A stretch of DNA of 50,545 nucleotides from Myxococcota bacterium (lineage in GTDB: Bacteria > Myxococcota_C > UBA6777). The number at the start of each line of letters is the position of its first letter. Within the stretch, counting starts at the first letter, position 1. The position numbers and the translations under genes are program-made. Below, piece by piece: positions 1 through 8,719 of the stretch. The notes under the pieces were generated by a model. The model ran no database searches, was not told the origin of the DNA, and saw only the letters and a list, made by a program, of their open reading frames with translations. The stretch spans positions 1 to 50,545 of the forward strand of contig JAKLKB010000045.1 of NCBI GenBank assembly GCA_023150835.1, read 5' to 3'.

Positions 1-153
1 GATACCACCCGCGACGACGCAGCAAAAACAAAAGCCTGCGAAAAGCGGACGAGCACCACATTCGACTGCAAAAAGTGCTGCGTAGAAGAACAAAAAGCAG
101 ATCTTCACACTTGGTACATCGGCAAGTGTACTTGCCAAGTCAATCATCGGTAG
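1..153 (+). CDS. C-terminal end of a Cys-rich protein (partial, cut by left edge)
   Basis: Frame 1 is open from the first base to a TAG at 151-153, giving about 50 residues. The peptide is Lys-rich and has a Cys pattern of the form A-C-E-K, D-C-K-K-C-C and G-K-C-T-C near its end. Small exported proteins of Myxococcota often end in such a CxxCC...CxC tail, so this is probably the C-terminus of a secreted, disulfide-rich protein. It converges on the radical SAM gene, with only 17 bp between the two stop codons. No start, signal peptide or domain can be seen because the rest lies outside the window. The Cys pattern and the tight convergent fit support a real gene; the function is unknown. Confidence 0.5.
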   Translation, partial: DTTRDDAAKTKACEKRTSTTFDCKKCCVEEQKADLHTWYIGKCTCQVNHR

Positions 154-170
154 GATTTCGAGAAGGACCA

Positions 171-1865
171 TCAATCAGGGGTGAGCGGCGCACCGAGATG
201 TGTTTTAAAGCCTGCTCGGTGCAGGAACGGGCTTTCTGTTTCGTAGGAGTGTTCGATGGTTCCGGGTATCTGATCGAAGCGCGGGTGATTTGGAGACCAA
301 AAGTTGGTTCCCTTCAAAAGATCCCCGAAGTATCGGTACTTGTAAACGGACAGGACGCGCTGGGACAGCCACCACGTCGACGGCGTGAAGTGATAATTCC
401 AATGGATACATTGATACACGCCTAGCGCCGTCAGAAAGGCCGCTTTGTACCACTTGGGGACTTGTGAAAGAAGCTGCTCGTTGGCCATCCCTCGCCGCAC
501 ATGCCCGAGTGATCGGCGCGGTGAATAGAATCCCTTCACCACTTTGCGGATGCCTTGTTGAAGCTCTTCGACGCTCATCTGCTTGGGTTGAAAGACGACG
601 TGATCTTTGCCGAGGTAATCGTCGTAATTGTAACTGACCAAACGCCCTTCACGATGGAATTTCTTCCAACTGGCTGTCCCGGGATACGGGATCTCCGACG
701 TAAACGAAGCGTGCATCAGTTCGAGATCATCAAGTGCTTGCAAGGTTCGATCGAAGATATCTGGCGTGTCCCAATCGAAGCCAAACATCCAATTGCCCGA
801 AGAGATGATCCCTGCTTGATGGATATTTTTGGTCGCTTCTTTTTGGGTATCGAGCGTGATGCGCTTGTTGGTTCCTTTGAGGCTGTCTGGAGCGACCGAC
901 TCGTAGCCCGACGAATACAACACACATCCCGCTTCCCGCGCCCTGTGCAAAGCATCGATATCGAGCGCATACTCCAAACGCGCTTGCATCCCAAACAAGA
1001 CATTCAGCTTGCGTAGCTCGCGAAACAGCTCTCGCGCATATTCGGGATCTCCCGGCAGGTTGTCGTCCACAAAGTAGATCCCTCGGATCAACTGAGGCCG
1101 TCGCCTGATCTGCTCGATCACGTGCGATATCGGGTAAGTCCGAAAGCCCTTGGTCATCCGCTTGGCAAAGCAAAACGAACATCCCGCAGGGCATCCACGA
1201 CTCGCGATCACGGGATAAAACACGCTGCCATACCGATCGATCTTGATCAGATCCATCCGAGGCTGCGGTAGCGTCGACAGATCGGGCGGCAAGTCTCGAT
1301 AGATCCCCGACACACGGTTGGGATCGGTCAAAAACTCGTCGCAGATCCGCACCCACGAAGACTCGCCTTCACCCACCACGACAGCATCCGCGTGTTCGAG
1401 CGCTTCTTCCGGCATCACCGTCACATGATGACCGCCCAACACGACTTTCACTCCGCGAGCCCGATACATCCGCGCAAGCGCATACGCCGCATTGATCCGC
1501 GCCGTCGATGCCGTAATCCCCACCAGATCGACTTCTTCATCAAAAAACAGTTTCTCTCGCACAAGATCCACAATCGAGATATCAAAACAACTCGGTGTCA
1601 CCGCAGCCAACGCCGCCAACGACAACGCAGGATACGAAAGCTCCCACGGCAGCGTAATCAGCTTCAATCGTGGCCGACGTCCCCGAAAATGCGGCCTCGC
1701 CGACGCTTCGATCTGCTTGAGCGCGTGGGCCACATCCATCGTCATCTCCCCCCGACGACTGGCCTTGTCCTCCTCTTTGGCTTGCGCATCCTCCCGCACC
1801 ACAGGCGGTTCACAATCGCACACCACCCGACGGCCTCCCGCCGCTCCTTCTTTCTTCGATGCCAT
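171..1865 (-). CDS. B12-binding-domain radical SAM protein
   Basis: A 564-residue protein with the two-domain layout of cobalamin-binding radical SAM enzymes. An N-terminal Rossmann-like part (about 70-175) carries the VGITAST and VVLGGHHVT stretches typical of B12-binding domains. The radical SAM core has the CxxxCxxC cluster motif as SRGCPAGCSFCF (Cys225, Cys229, Cys232), which binds a 4Fe-4S cluster that cleaves S-adenosylmethionine. The C-terminal ~170 residues resemble the DUF4070-type tail of such proteins. Family members methylate or rearrange unactivated carbons, for example in lipid or natural-product modification; the substrate is not predictable here. The ATG at 1865 has an AGGG sequence about 8 bases upstream, but the first 40 residues are low-complexity, so Met41 (ATG at 1745) is a possible alternative start. 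It is monocistronic, with no obvious pathway neighbours. Confidence 0.85.
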   Translation of the reverse strand: MASKKEGAAGGRRVVCDCEPPVVREDAQAKEEDKASRRGEMTMDVAHALKQIEASARPHFRGRRPRLKLITLPWELSYPALSLAALAAVTPSCFDISIVDLVREKLFFDEEVDLVGITASTARINAAYALARMYRARGVKVVLGGHHVTVMPEEALEHADAVVVGEGESSWVRICDEFLTDPNRVSGIYRDLPPDLSTLPQPRMDLIKIDRYGSVFYPVIASRGCPAGCSFCFAKRMTKGFRTYPISHVIEQIRRRPQLIRGIYFVDDNLPGDPEYARELFRELRKLNVLFGMQARLEYALDIDALHRAREAGCVLYSSGYESVAPDSLKGTNKRITLDTQKEATKNIHQAGIISSGNWMFGFDWDTPDIFDRTLQALDDLELMHASFTSEIPYPGTASWKKFHREGRLVSYNYDDYLGKDHVVFQPKQMSVEELQQGIRKVVKGFYSPRRSLGHVRRGMANEQLLSQVPKWYKAAFLTALGVYQCIHWNYHFTPSTWWLSQRVLSVYKYRYFGDLLKGTNFWSPNHPRFDQIPGTIEHSYETESPFLHRAGFKTHLGAPLTPD

Positions 1866-2225
1866 GAATCCCTGTGCCTTTCTTTTCGCGTCGCCTCTCC
1901 AGCCCTACGCTCCGCAAAGGATCATGCGTTCCACACACTCCTCGAATCGCAGGCGACCGCTAGAATTCCAATTCGTTCTGATGGATCCTTCCGAGCCGAA
2001 ATCGGGCCTCATCATGCGCGATATCGGCCTCCATTGTCCACATCAAAAACAGCGAACTCCTAGAGAACAAGGGCTTACACAGCCTATGTATATCGTTAGA
2101 TGGGGAGGGCTTTACGTATTGGGCTGTTTTTGTGGGGTTTCACCCCACTCCCCGCCATAGAGCTTTGCCCCCTTGACCCCGTATCGGCGGGACAAACAGA
2201 CGTTTTTCAAACCAACAGATCTGCC
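1866..2225. other. Intergenic region, 3' part occupied by dispersed repeat A1
   Basis: About 260 bp after the radical SAM start contain no coding frame I can support and presumably hold its promoter. From about 2128 onward the sequence belongs to dispersed repeat family A. Confidence 0.5.
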
Positions 2226-2230
2226 GCTTG
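2128..2230 (+). repeat. Dispersed repeat family A, copy A1
   Basis: Contains the family core CCTTGACCCCGTATCGGCGG followed by GTTTTTCAAACC. Copies of this unit are also seen near 2990-3125 (inverted), 7160-7315, 31078-31225 and 47590-47730. The full unit is about 140-150 bp and includes a short GGGGC...GCCCC hairpin ahead of the core and, in most copies, a CGAACACGG segment with a T-run behind it. It encodes nothing recognisable. Confidence 0.7.
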
Positions 2231-2523
2231 AACTGGCGCTCCTCCGCTGTTTGGCGCATCCAAGGCAATATCGATTGTAAAAAGGCAGACACAGAAGGGA
2301 AGCGATCGTCGCCTTTGTGATGCAGCTGCTCGTTGATGCGGATCTCTTGGAGCATCCGTTACTGCACAGAAGCATCTTCGGCGAATACAGGTGGCAACAG
2401 TTTCAGCGCATAATAGGCTTCTTTGTGTTGATCATAGCACCGATACACCCGCCCCATTCCCCCTGCTCCTGCGAAACGCTCGACCCGAAAACGCCACGCA
2501 GTGTACCGCCACAAACAACCCAT
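2226..2523 (-). pseudogene. Ser/Thr protein kinase remnant with in-frame stop and large internal deletion
   Basis: Reading down from about 2523, the frame encodes a Hanks-kinase N-lobe: the glycine loop FAGAGGMGRVYR and the beta-3 lysine stretch YYALKLLPP. A TAA at 2361-2359 interrupts it, and the same frame resumes with LQEIRINEQLHH, typical of the alpha-C helix. It then jumps directly to KGDDRFPSVSAFLQSIL, typical of kinase subdomain XI. The catalytic loop (HRD), DFG and activation segment, about 200 codons, are missing. The downstream end runs into repeat A1. The remnant cannot encode an active kinase. Compared with the two intact kinases in this window it is a decayed third member. Confidence 0.75.
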
Positions 2524-2746
2524 GTCCACAAGACCACAGCATCGTTCCGACATCTGTATCCTTTTGCATACACGTCGCTGCATCATGGCTCGCCGCAAAG
2601 CCTTGTGCAACGTGCGGCTGTTCGCACAGCAAAAACCCCCGTGTTCGCGAACCGCCCGCGCCTGAACATCGGCCTTTTTCGTATCGGTATGACAGTTCAG
2701 TCTCTTTTCTTCACCCGATGCCCGTGGGCTGACACGACATCTGCCC

Positions 2747-2870
2747 ATGCCAGAGACCCCCGCTGGATGGGCGAGAGTCGGAGGCAGCGAGGTTTTGGTT
2801 TTCCACGCCGCAGGCTGTTTGCACGAGAGAGCGTCTTTGCCTGCTCCAACTTCCCCCCGTTGGCCGGGGG
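2747..2870 (-). repeat. Dispersed repeat family B, copy B1
   Basis: Shares with the copies near 3180-3345 and 7045-7150 the blocks AGTCGG..GC, a CATGA or CACGC block, GCACGA and a C-run/G-run pair around GTGAAC or TTGGCC. The family lies only between genes and is often next to family A. Confidence 0.5.
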
Positions 2871-2871
2871 G

Positions 2872-2936
2872 AACAACCCATCCAACAACCCATCCAACAA
2901 CCCATCCAACAACCCATCCAACAACCCATCCAACAG
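2872..2936 (+). repeat. 12-bp tandem repeat, about five copies
   Basis: Five consecutive perfect units of AACAACCCATCC with no spacers, followed by a decayed partial unit. It sits at the end of repeat B1. The uniform unit and lack of spacers mark it as a simple microsatellite-like array, not a CRISPR array. Confidence 0.9.
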
Positions 2937-2989
2937 CCGCCAGCCAGACCTATGTATGCGATTGAATACACATAACGATGCCGTTTGCG

Positions 2990-3125
2990 GGCAAAAACCC
3001 CGTGTTCGCAAGCGTCCAAGCGGCGCAGTAGTTGGTTTGAAAAACACCTGTTCACCCCGCTGATACGGGGTCAAGGGAGCCGCGCTCTGTGGCGGGGCAT
3101 GGGGCAGCGCCCCATACGCGCCTTG
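2990..3125 (-). repeat. Dispersed repeat family A, copy A2 (inverted)
   Basis: Inverted relative to A1: GGTTTGAAAAAC, then CCGCTGATACGGGGTCAAGG, then a GGGGC..GCCCC hairpin. The core differs by a few bases from the other copies. Confidence 0.7.
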
Positions 3126-3179
3126 TTAAGGTGGAAACACCGGAGGGTCGAGGATGATCGCCGTTTCTTTTTCTACCCC

Positions 3180-3345
3180 CCCCCCCTCAATCCCCCCGTG
3201 AACGGGGGGAAGTTGGAACCGGCAGCGTCTGCGTCTCGTGCAAACAGCGTGCGTCATGGAAACCCAAAACCTCGCTGCTTCCGACTTTCGCTCCCTCCCC
3301 TGTTCACGGGGGAGGGCTGGGGTGGGGGGGCCAACAAGCGCTTAA
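3180..3345 (+). repeat. Dispersed repeat family B, copy B2
   Basis: The longest copy of family B. It is bounded by GC-rich pyrimidine and purine runs around GTGAACGGGGG on one side and GTTCACGGGGG on the other, which gives it imperfect inverted ends. No coding capacity is recognised. Confidence 0.55.
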
Positions 3346-3590
3346 CCTAACGCCTATGGGGCAGCGCCCCACAAACACAAAAGCATAAGGGACACCGCTC
3401 CAGACAAGCCGCCTTTTTTATTTATGGGTAGCCACACGCACAAAGGTTTGATAGGATTGATCAAAAAGAACGCGGCATAGCCCTTGCTAAAAGATCGTTT
3501 TCTCCGTTTTTTGAAACGCCACGTCCAGATCGGCGAGGTTGACCGAGCCGAAGAAAAAACGATGGGCGTCGATCGGCAGAAAAGAGAGGC

Positions 3591-6500
3591 ATGATGAAAA
3601 ACAATCGTTGTAAGCCCCAAAGCCCTTGGATGACGCGCAGCCGTCGTTTGTGGATGGCGGTGCAATTGTCTGTGATCTCTATCTTTTTGTACCAATGTTC
3701 AGCGAGCGCCCCGACCACTTCAGGAATGTCGCCAACAGCGGCAGGAGCAGGAGGATGGAGCAATGGATCGGGAAGCAGTACACAGATGGCTCCGCCCGTG
3801 AAGTCGGACCAGATCAAGCCACCGCAAAGCGAAGGTGCTGCGGTGGTCGAAGAAGCGGACATCTACCGCATCGTTGGGGACAAGATGTTTGTGTTGCACC
3901 GACACAAGGGGCTTTTGATTCTTGACATCAAGAGCGCCGAATCACCGCACAAGATCGCCTTCTTGCCGTTGGATGGGGTTCCAGCGGAGATGTTTGTGGA
4001 CAAAGAGACGGCCTATCTCTTGATGCAGGAGACGGTGCATCGAGATGTCGCGGGGCTGGAGTTGCAGGATATCACGACGCAAAGCGCGCTGATCGCGGTG
4101 GATATCCGCGATCTGCGGAAGCCGAAGATCTTGCAACGGACGGGGCTTTCGGGTCGTGTGGTGGTGGGTTCTTCGCGTCGTTTTGGGACACGGTTGTATG
4201 TGGTGGTGCGGGATCCCAACGCGGCTCCGACTTGGCAGACCAACGCCAACGAAGGAGCCGAGGCTGGCGCAGCGGCCTTGTCGGTGACCTCGGTCGATGT
4301 AAGCGATCCGCAGCGCTTTCGTATCATGCAGCAGTTTGCGCTCAAAGGCCACAACAGCGCACCGATGTTGATTGGAAAGCACTCTGCCTTTGAGATCGCA
4401 CCGAGTACAAGCGGCACTTGGTCTGACAGCCCAGCCTTGCGATCACAGTTGGCGGCCAAGCGCTTTGCGTTGGGAGAGATGCGGCCCTTGCGCTTTTTGC
4501 AGTTTGTGGTGACGGGAACAGAAGGGCATCTGCTTGTCAGCGAGACGTGGCTGGTGGATGCGACGATGTGGACAACCGTCACAGACCGCGTGTATTCGAA
4601 CTCACGGGGGGGATGCTTTGGTGTGGGCGGAAGCCAAAGCTCGATACAAGAGATCCAGCGCGTTCAGTCCTTCAAAGTGCAGCTCAATTTTACGGTGGTG
4701 AATGTGTTGGATCTGCGCGATGCCAGCGGAGAGATCAAACTGGCGGCGCGATTCCGCCTGCACGGCCTGCTTCCCGATCAAACCAAGCAGCATGTGATCA
4801 AGACCGCAGAGGGGCGTTTTGCATACATCGGGGTGACGATGCGCAATCAGCTTGAGATCGACGGTTCCAATGTGACGAGCCGCCTTGCAAACGTCGTAGC
4901 TTCGGTGGATATCAGCGATATCGCCAAGCCCACGATGCTCGACGATATCTTCTTTGGCAAAGAGCGCGAAGCGGTGCGCGCCACATACTTTGACACCCGA
5001 CGCCAAGCCCTGTACGCGATTACCTCCACCGCCGATCCCGAAGCCCTCCAAGGCGGCCAAGTCGACTTTACGGTGCTTCGAGAGCGCCGCGAACGCTTGC
5101 GCCTGTTCGATCCGCTCTACACCATCTCGCTCGCAAAGCCTGAATCGCTGACGATCTTGGGAGATCTGGATGACCTCAACGGCGATATGAACCTGTTTCG
5201 CCCGATACAAGGGGGTGATTATTTGATCGCGGTGGGGCGTGATACCTCGGCCAACTGCACAGGCTTTGAAGCCTCAACAGGCCGCTATTCGAGGACTTCT
5301 GTCAGTCTTGTGGATGTGCGCGATCTGAAAAAGCCTCGGTTGGTGCAGCGTCGATGTATCGGTGTCCAACTGGGCGCAGCCATCGTCTCTTCCGAAGTCA
5401 ACTGGGATCTGGATCAAGCCCACAAACAGATCGGCTTGTACTCGGAGGGCGACACGCACTTGATCTCCGTGCCTGTTCAGTTCGAACGCTCCGAAAACGG
5501 CCAAAGGAAGGCATATACCGCAGTGGGCTTGATGCGTTGGGATCTGCGCCGAGACGATCCGAGCAAGGCAGCGGCGGCGCAAGATGTCCTCCAAGAGCTC
5601 GGAACCTTCTTGCATCCGCGAGGTCGTGTCGAGCGAACCTTCTTTATGATGCTCGATTATGCGCAACAACCGCGTTTGAGCCTGTTGAATCTTTCGCAAG
5701 ATATCTTGTCTGTCACCGATCTCGAAGACCTCGAAAAGCCCCGTCTCAGCGCGACCTTTGAGATGGCTCCGTTGATCACGCATGCTTTTCCCTTCAAAGA
5801 TCGCATCCTCCTGCGCAAGCAAACCCTCGAAAGCCTTGGCACCTCCAAACCAGCCTATCGTTGGGAGCATCGCAAGATCATCGCAGGTGTGCATCTCGAA
5901 GATGGCGAACTGCTCGAATCATGGGAGGCTGATGCGTACGAAAAGCCGATGGCATGGGGAGAATCCTTGTTGATTGATCGGGGGTTCGCCATCGAGATGC
6001 GCTCTTTTGAGAGCAACCGCTCGGTCTCTGTCTCGATCAAACCTCCACAAGGTTGGGCGGGACTCGATGCACAGGCCCAAAGTGCAGGCCGAAAGGACGG
6101 GCGTCTGGCTTTGCTGACAGAGCAGGGGATCTTGGCTGTCGGCCACACGGTGAGCTTGGTCGAAGGCCAACAGATCAAAAAGCACCGTGTCTTTTTCCTT
6201 TCGCTGCTTGAAAAGACCAAGGAACGGGCTTTTGTGGAACTTGCGATCGAAAGCAAGGCCAATGAAAAGCTTTCGTTGGTAGCGCTTGGGGATGGGGATA
6301 TCGCGGTGCGGTTGGAGGTCTCGGATGGGATGATGCCGCAGCACCGTGTCGGCTTTTTGCGATGGAGCGAGGGCAAGTGGTTAGTCACTGCGTTTTCAAA
6401 GGCTTCTTTGCCGGGTCCTTTGTTGCATCGTTTCGCGGAGGGTCGGGTGTTGTTGTCGATGGGCGGAGAAAAAGGATTGGGGCAAGTGTTGCTTGGGCGC

Positions 6501-6959
6501 ATCACCGAAGAAGGCGTGTTGATCGAGCAATCGCTGCATGCACCAGCGCCGTCGACTTTTACGGATATCGCGGCGCGTGGCGAAGACCTTTTGTTGGCGA
6601 CTTCGGGCGGATACGTCATGCGTTATCGGCATGATGCAGGCTTTTTGCAGTTCGTTCGACAATGGCAGATCAAGTCCCCGCACTCTTGGCGACTGCTCCG
6701 ATGGACGGGGGAATTGCTGCTGCTTTCTTCTTCGGTGCTTGACGAGATCCAGCAGCGCGTCGCTGCCCTCTCGCTCCAAGACAACGCAACCTCCGCCCAA
6801 GCGGCACATTATGCGGCGGTCCGCTGGCTCGATGCCGCAAGTCCCGATGCGCCGCGATCTTCGCATTCTCTCGCCTCGATGCGCACGCCTTGGATCGACG
6901 GAAAACACCTCTTCTTTGCTGCCGAAGAGATCGGGATCGTCGCCTTTGAACTTCCCTGA
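3591..6959 (+). CDS. Large beta-propeller-domain lipoprotein
   Basis: A 1122-residue exported protein. A basic start and hydrophobic segment end in the lipobox IFLYQC, with Cys36 as the likely lipidated residue. The first half resembles the C-terminal beta-propeller domain family (PF09826 type): an acidic EEADIYRI entry is followed by repeated blades reading like 'FVLHRHKGLLILDIK' and 'VASVDISDIAKP', in which D-I/V-x-D-L-x-K-P motifs recur (for example VDIRDLRKPK, VDVRDLKKPR, TDLEDLEKPR). The second half continues with weaker blade-like repeats. A cell-surface or periplasmic binding role is inferred; no catalytic residues are evident. ATG 3591 and ATG 3594 are adjacent; AGAGAGG lies just upstream. 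It stands alone between repeat-filled intergenic regions. Confidence 0.75.
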   Translation: MMKNNRCKPQSPWMTRSRRLWMAVQLSVISIFLYQCSASAPTTSGMSPTAAGAGGWSNGSGSSTQMAPPVKSDQIKPPQSEGAAVVEEADIYRIVGDKMFVLHRHKGLLILDIKSAESPHKIAFLPLDGVPAEMFVDKETAYLLMQETVHRDVAGLELQDITTQSALIAVDIRDLRKPKILQRTGLSGRVVVGSSRRFGTRLYVVVRDPNAAPTWQTNANEGAEAGAAALSVTSVDVSDPQRFRIMQQFALKGHNSAPMLIGKHSAFEIAPSTSGTWSDSPALRSQLAAKRFALGEMRPLRFLQFVVTGTEGHLLVSETWLVDATMWTTVTDRVYSNSRGGCFGVGGSQSSIQEIQRVQSFKVQLNFTVVNVLDLRDASGEIKLAARFRLHGLLPDQTKQHVIKTAEGRFAYIGVTMRNQLEIDGSNVTSRLANVVASVDISDIAKPTMLDDIFFGKEREAVRATYFDTRRQALYAITSTADPEALQGGQVDFTVLRERRERLRLFDPLYTISLAKPESLTILGDLDDLNGDMNLFRPIQGGDYLIAVGRDTSANCTGFEASTGRYSRTSVSLVDVRDLKKPRLVQRRCIGVQLGAAIVSSEVNWDLDQAHKQIGLYSEGDTHLISVPVQFERSENGQRKAYTAVGLMRWDLRRDDPSKAAAAQDVLQELGTFLHPRGRVERTFFMMLDYAQQPRLSLLNLSQDILSVTDLEDLEKPRLSATFEMAPLITHAFPFKDRILLRKQTLESLGTSKPAYRWEHRKIIAGVHLEDGELLESWEADAYEKPMAWGESLLIDRGFAIEMRSFESNRSVSVSIKPPQGWAGLDAQAQSAGRKDGRLALLTEQGILAVGHTVSLVEGQQIKKHRVFFLSLLEKTKERAFVELAIESKANEKLSLVALGDGDIAVRLEVSDGMMPQHRVGFLRWSEGKWLVTAFSKASLPGPLLHRFAEGRVLLSMGGEKGLGQVLLGRITEEGVLIEQSLHAPAPSTFTDIAARGEDLLLATSGGYVMRYRHDAGFLQFVRQWQIKSPHSWRLLRWTGELLLLSSSVLDEIQQRVAALSLQDNATSAQAAHYAAVRWLDAASPDAPRSSHSLASMRTPWIDGKHLFFAAEEIGIVAFELP

Positions 6960-7044
6960 TCAACGCCTTGAGTTTTTTCGATAGGACTCGCTTTTTCGAT
7001 AGTTTTTGTGGGGCATTGCCCCATAGGCGTTAGGTGAAGCGGAG

Positions 7045-7150
7045 GAAAGCCCCCCACCCCGCCCTCCCCCGTGAACAGGGGAGGGAGCGAAAGTCGGAAG
7101 CCTCGGGGATTTTGTTTTTTCATGACGCACGCTGTATGCACGAAATGCAG
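7045..7150 (-). repeat. Dispersed repeat family B, copy B3
   Basis: Contains the GTGAACAGGGGAGGGAGCGA block and the AAGTCGGAAGC block of family B, then a CATGACGCACGCTGTATGCA segment matching copy B2. Confidence 0.55.
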
Positions 7151-7159
7151 ACGCTGCCA

Positions 7160-7315
7160 ACAAGGCGCGTATGGGGCATTGCCCCACGCCCCACTTCCTT
7201 AGCGCGGCTCCCTTGACCCCGTATCGGCGGGGTGAACAGGCGTTTTTCAAACGAACGACGGTCTCGCTTGGATGTCCACGAACACGGCTTTTTTGTCTGC
7301 GGGACGCTCCGATAC
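7160..7315 (+). repeat. Dispersed repeat family A, copy A3
   Basis: Contains GGGGCATTGCCCC, the core CCTTGACCCCGTATCGGCGG, GTTTTTCAAAC and the trailing CGAACACGGCTTTTTTG block. One of the most complete copies. Confidence 0.7.
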
Positions 7316-7529
7316 AGACTTGCGGCCTACCGACCCAGCCTTTGCTCCATGCCTTGATCGGCTACCTTCTCCCGCTTTCTGCGCTAGATTGTTGTTTTGT
7401 CAAGGGCTCTACTTTTTCCGTTTGACCTCGCGGTGTTTCGTTCGTATACAAAGGGGTTTCCAGCGAAGCATGGAAAGAGTGTGTCGAGGACTCCCGTTCT
7501 CCCCAAAGACAGGAAGGAAGGTGTAAGCG

Positions 7530-8276
7530 ATGTCTGGACATAGTAAGTGGGCGAATATCAAGCGCCGCAAAGGCGCACAAGATGCAAAACGCGGTCAAGT
7601 GTTCACAAAGATGATCAAAGAGATCACGGTCTCGGCGCGGATGGGTGGGGGCGACCCCGAAGCCAATCCCCGCCTGCGCGCTGCGGTCCAAGCCGCACGA
7701 GCGGAAAATATGCCCAAAGACAACATCGAACGCGCCATCAAAAAAGCGACAGGTGCAGATGCTGCGGATTATATCGAGCAAACCTTTGAAGGTTACGGAC
7801 CGGGCGGAGTGGCCGTATTTGTCGAGATCGCCACAGACAACAACAACCGCACCGTGAGCAACATCCGCTCCTACTTTACTCGCAGCGGTGGATCGTTGGG
7901 CAAAGATGGATGCTTGCAATTCATCTTTGAGCGCAAAGGCGTGTTCAGCTTTCCCAAAGGCAAGTTCGACGAAGAAGAGCTGATGCTGGAGTTGATCGAC
8001 GCAGGAGCCGAAGATATCGAGACCGAAGAAGGGATGTTCAACGTCACCTGTGAAGTGGAGAACTTTGGCCGCCTTCAAAAGAAGCTGTACGGGATGGGGA
8101 TCGAACCCGAAAGCTCGGGGCTTGAGCGCCTCCCTTTGAACACACAAAAGGTCACGGATCTGGGAATCCTCAAATCCTTGATGAAGCTTGTGGACAACCT
8201 CGAAGAAGACGAGGATGTGCAAAAGGTCTATCACAACCTCGAAGCAGACGAAGCCTTGATCGCCCAACTCGGCTAA
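7530..8276 (+). CDS. yebC: YebC/PmpR-family DNA-binding protein (TACO1 family)
   Basis: A 248-residue protein of the family's standard length, beginning with the diagnostic MSGHSKWANIKRRKGAQDA. It continues through FTKMIKEITVSARMGGGDPE and NMPKDNIERAIKKATG, and ends in the conserved acidic C-terminal region. Bacterial YebC proteins bind nucleic acid; members act as transcription regulators, and recent work also ties the family to translation of difficult (for example proline-rich) sequences. The ATG at 7530 follows GGAAGGAAGGTG with good spacing, so the start is secure. In many bacteria yebC neighbours ruvC/ruvA, but here neither is next to it. No truncation is seen. Confidence 0.97.
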   Translation: MSGHSKWANIKRRKGAQDAKRGQVFTKMIKEITVSARMGGGDPEANPRLRAAVQAARAENMPKDNIERAIKKATGADAADYIEQTFEGYGPGGVAVFVEIATDNNNRTVSNIRSYFTRSGGSLGKDGCLQFIFERKGVFSFPKGKFDEEELMLELIDAGAEDIETEEGMFNVTCEVENFGRLQKKLYGMGIEPESSGLERLPLNTQKVTDLGILKSLMKLVDNLEEDEDVQKVYHNLEADEALIAQLG

Positions 8277-8719
8277 GACGAGAGCCGCCAAGTCGGGGCA
8301 GTCCCCGTCGCAGCCCAAGAACAGGGCGTCTGCGGGGCAGCCCCCATCACCACACCTTGTTTCCGCCAACGTCGAGGCTGACGCGATGCCTGCCCACCCC
8401 GATTCCTTGGGCTTTTTCTTCCCCCCTCGCCTCCGCAGCACAGCAAGCGGGGAGAGGGGGCAGGGGGGTGAGGGGTCATACGATATCCGTGTGAAGTGTT
8501 CCCGTAGGATAGTGCGTAGATACCCGATTGTTGGGCAGCCACACCTGTCTGCCCCTACGTTTTGCGATCACACAATGAGCGGATTTCGTATCAGAACATC
8601 GCGAATCTTCTGCCTATTTCGCGTTTTGTTTCCCTGTGAGGGGGGGCCAACCGTGGCTTCACCTAACGCCTATGGGGCAAAGCCCCACAAACCCTCCCCC
8701 CAAAAAACTCCCTACAGTA
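8277..8719. other. Intergenic region with repeat C1
   Basis: Between convergent yebC and the phosphoesterase gene. The first 120 bp are rich in GGGGCAG..CCCC segments; a copy of repeat C fills about 8477-8608; the rest carries a short GTGGGGC-type segment also seen at the edge of family A copies. No gene is supported. Confidence 0.5.
8477..8608 (-). repeat. Dispersed repeat family C, copy C1
   Basis: Contains, in inverted orientation relative to the 15.6 and 31.3 kb copies, CATACGATATCCG, GTAGATACCCGATTGTTGGG, a GCCCCTAC block and GATCACACAATGAGCGGAT. The outer ends ATACGATATC and GGATTTCGTAT give the unit imperfect inverted termini. Confidence 0.6.

Larger units (their letters stand above)
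2524..3590. other. Repeat-rich intergenic region without a supported gene
   Basis: Holds two copies of repeat family B, an inverted copy of family A and a 12-bp tandem array. Several open frames cross it in both directions, but they follow the repeats and have no domain or ribosome-binding site that I trust. The last 200 bp before 3591 should carry the promoter of the beta-propeller lipoprotein gene. Confidence 0.5.
6960..7529. other. Intergenic region with repeats B3 and A3
   Basis: 570 bp between the beta-propeller gene and yebC. Most of it is repeat B (about 7045-7150) followed by repeat A (about 7160-7315). The final 200 bp are unique and should contain the yebC promoter and a strong ribosome-binding site, GGAAGGAAGG, at about 7510-7522. 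Confidence 0.55.

Noticed and set aside
7362-8441. 359-codon open frame antisense to yebC
   Set aside because: It is a shadow of the strongly conserved yebC gene; it has no recognisable domain or ribosome-binding site.
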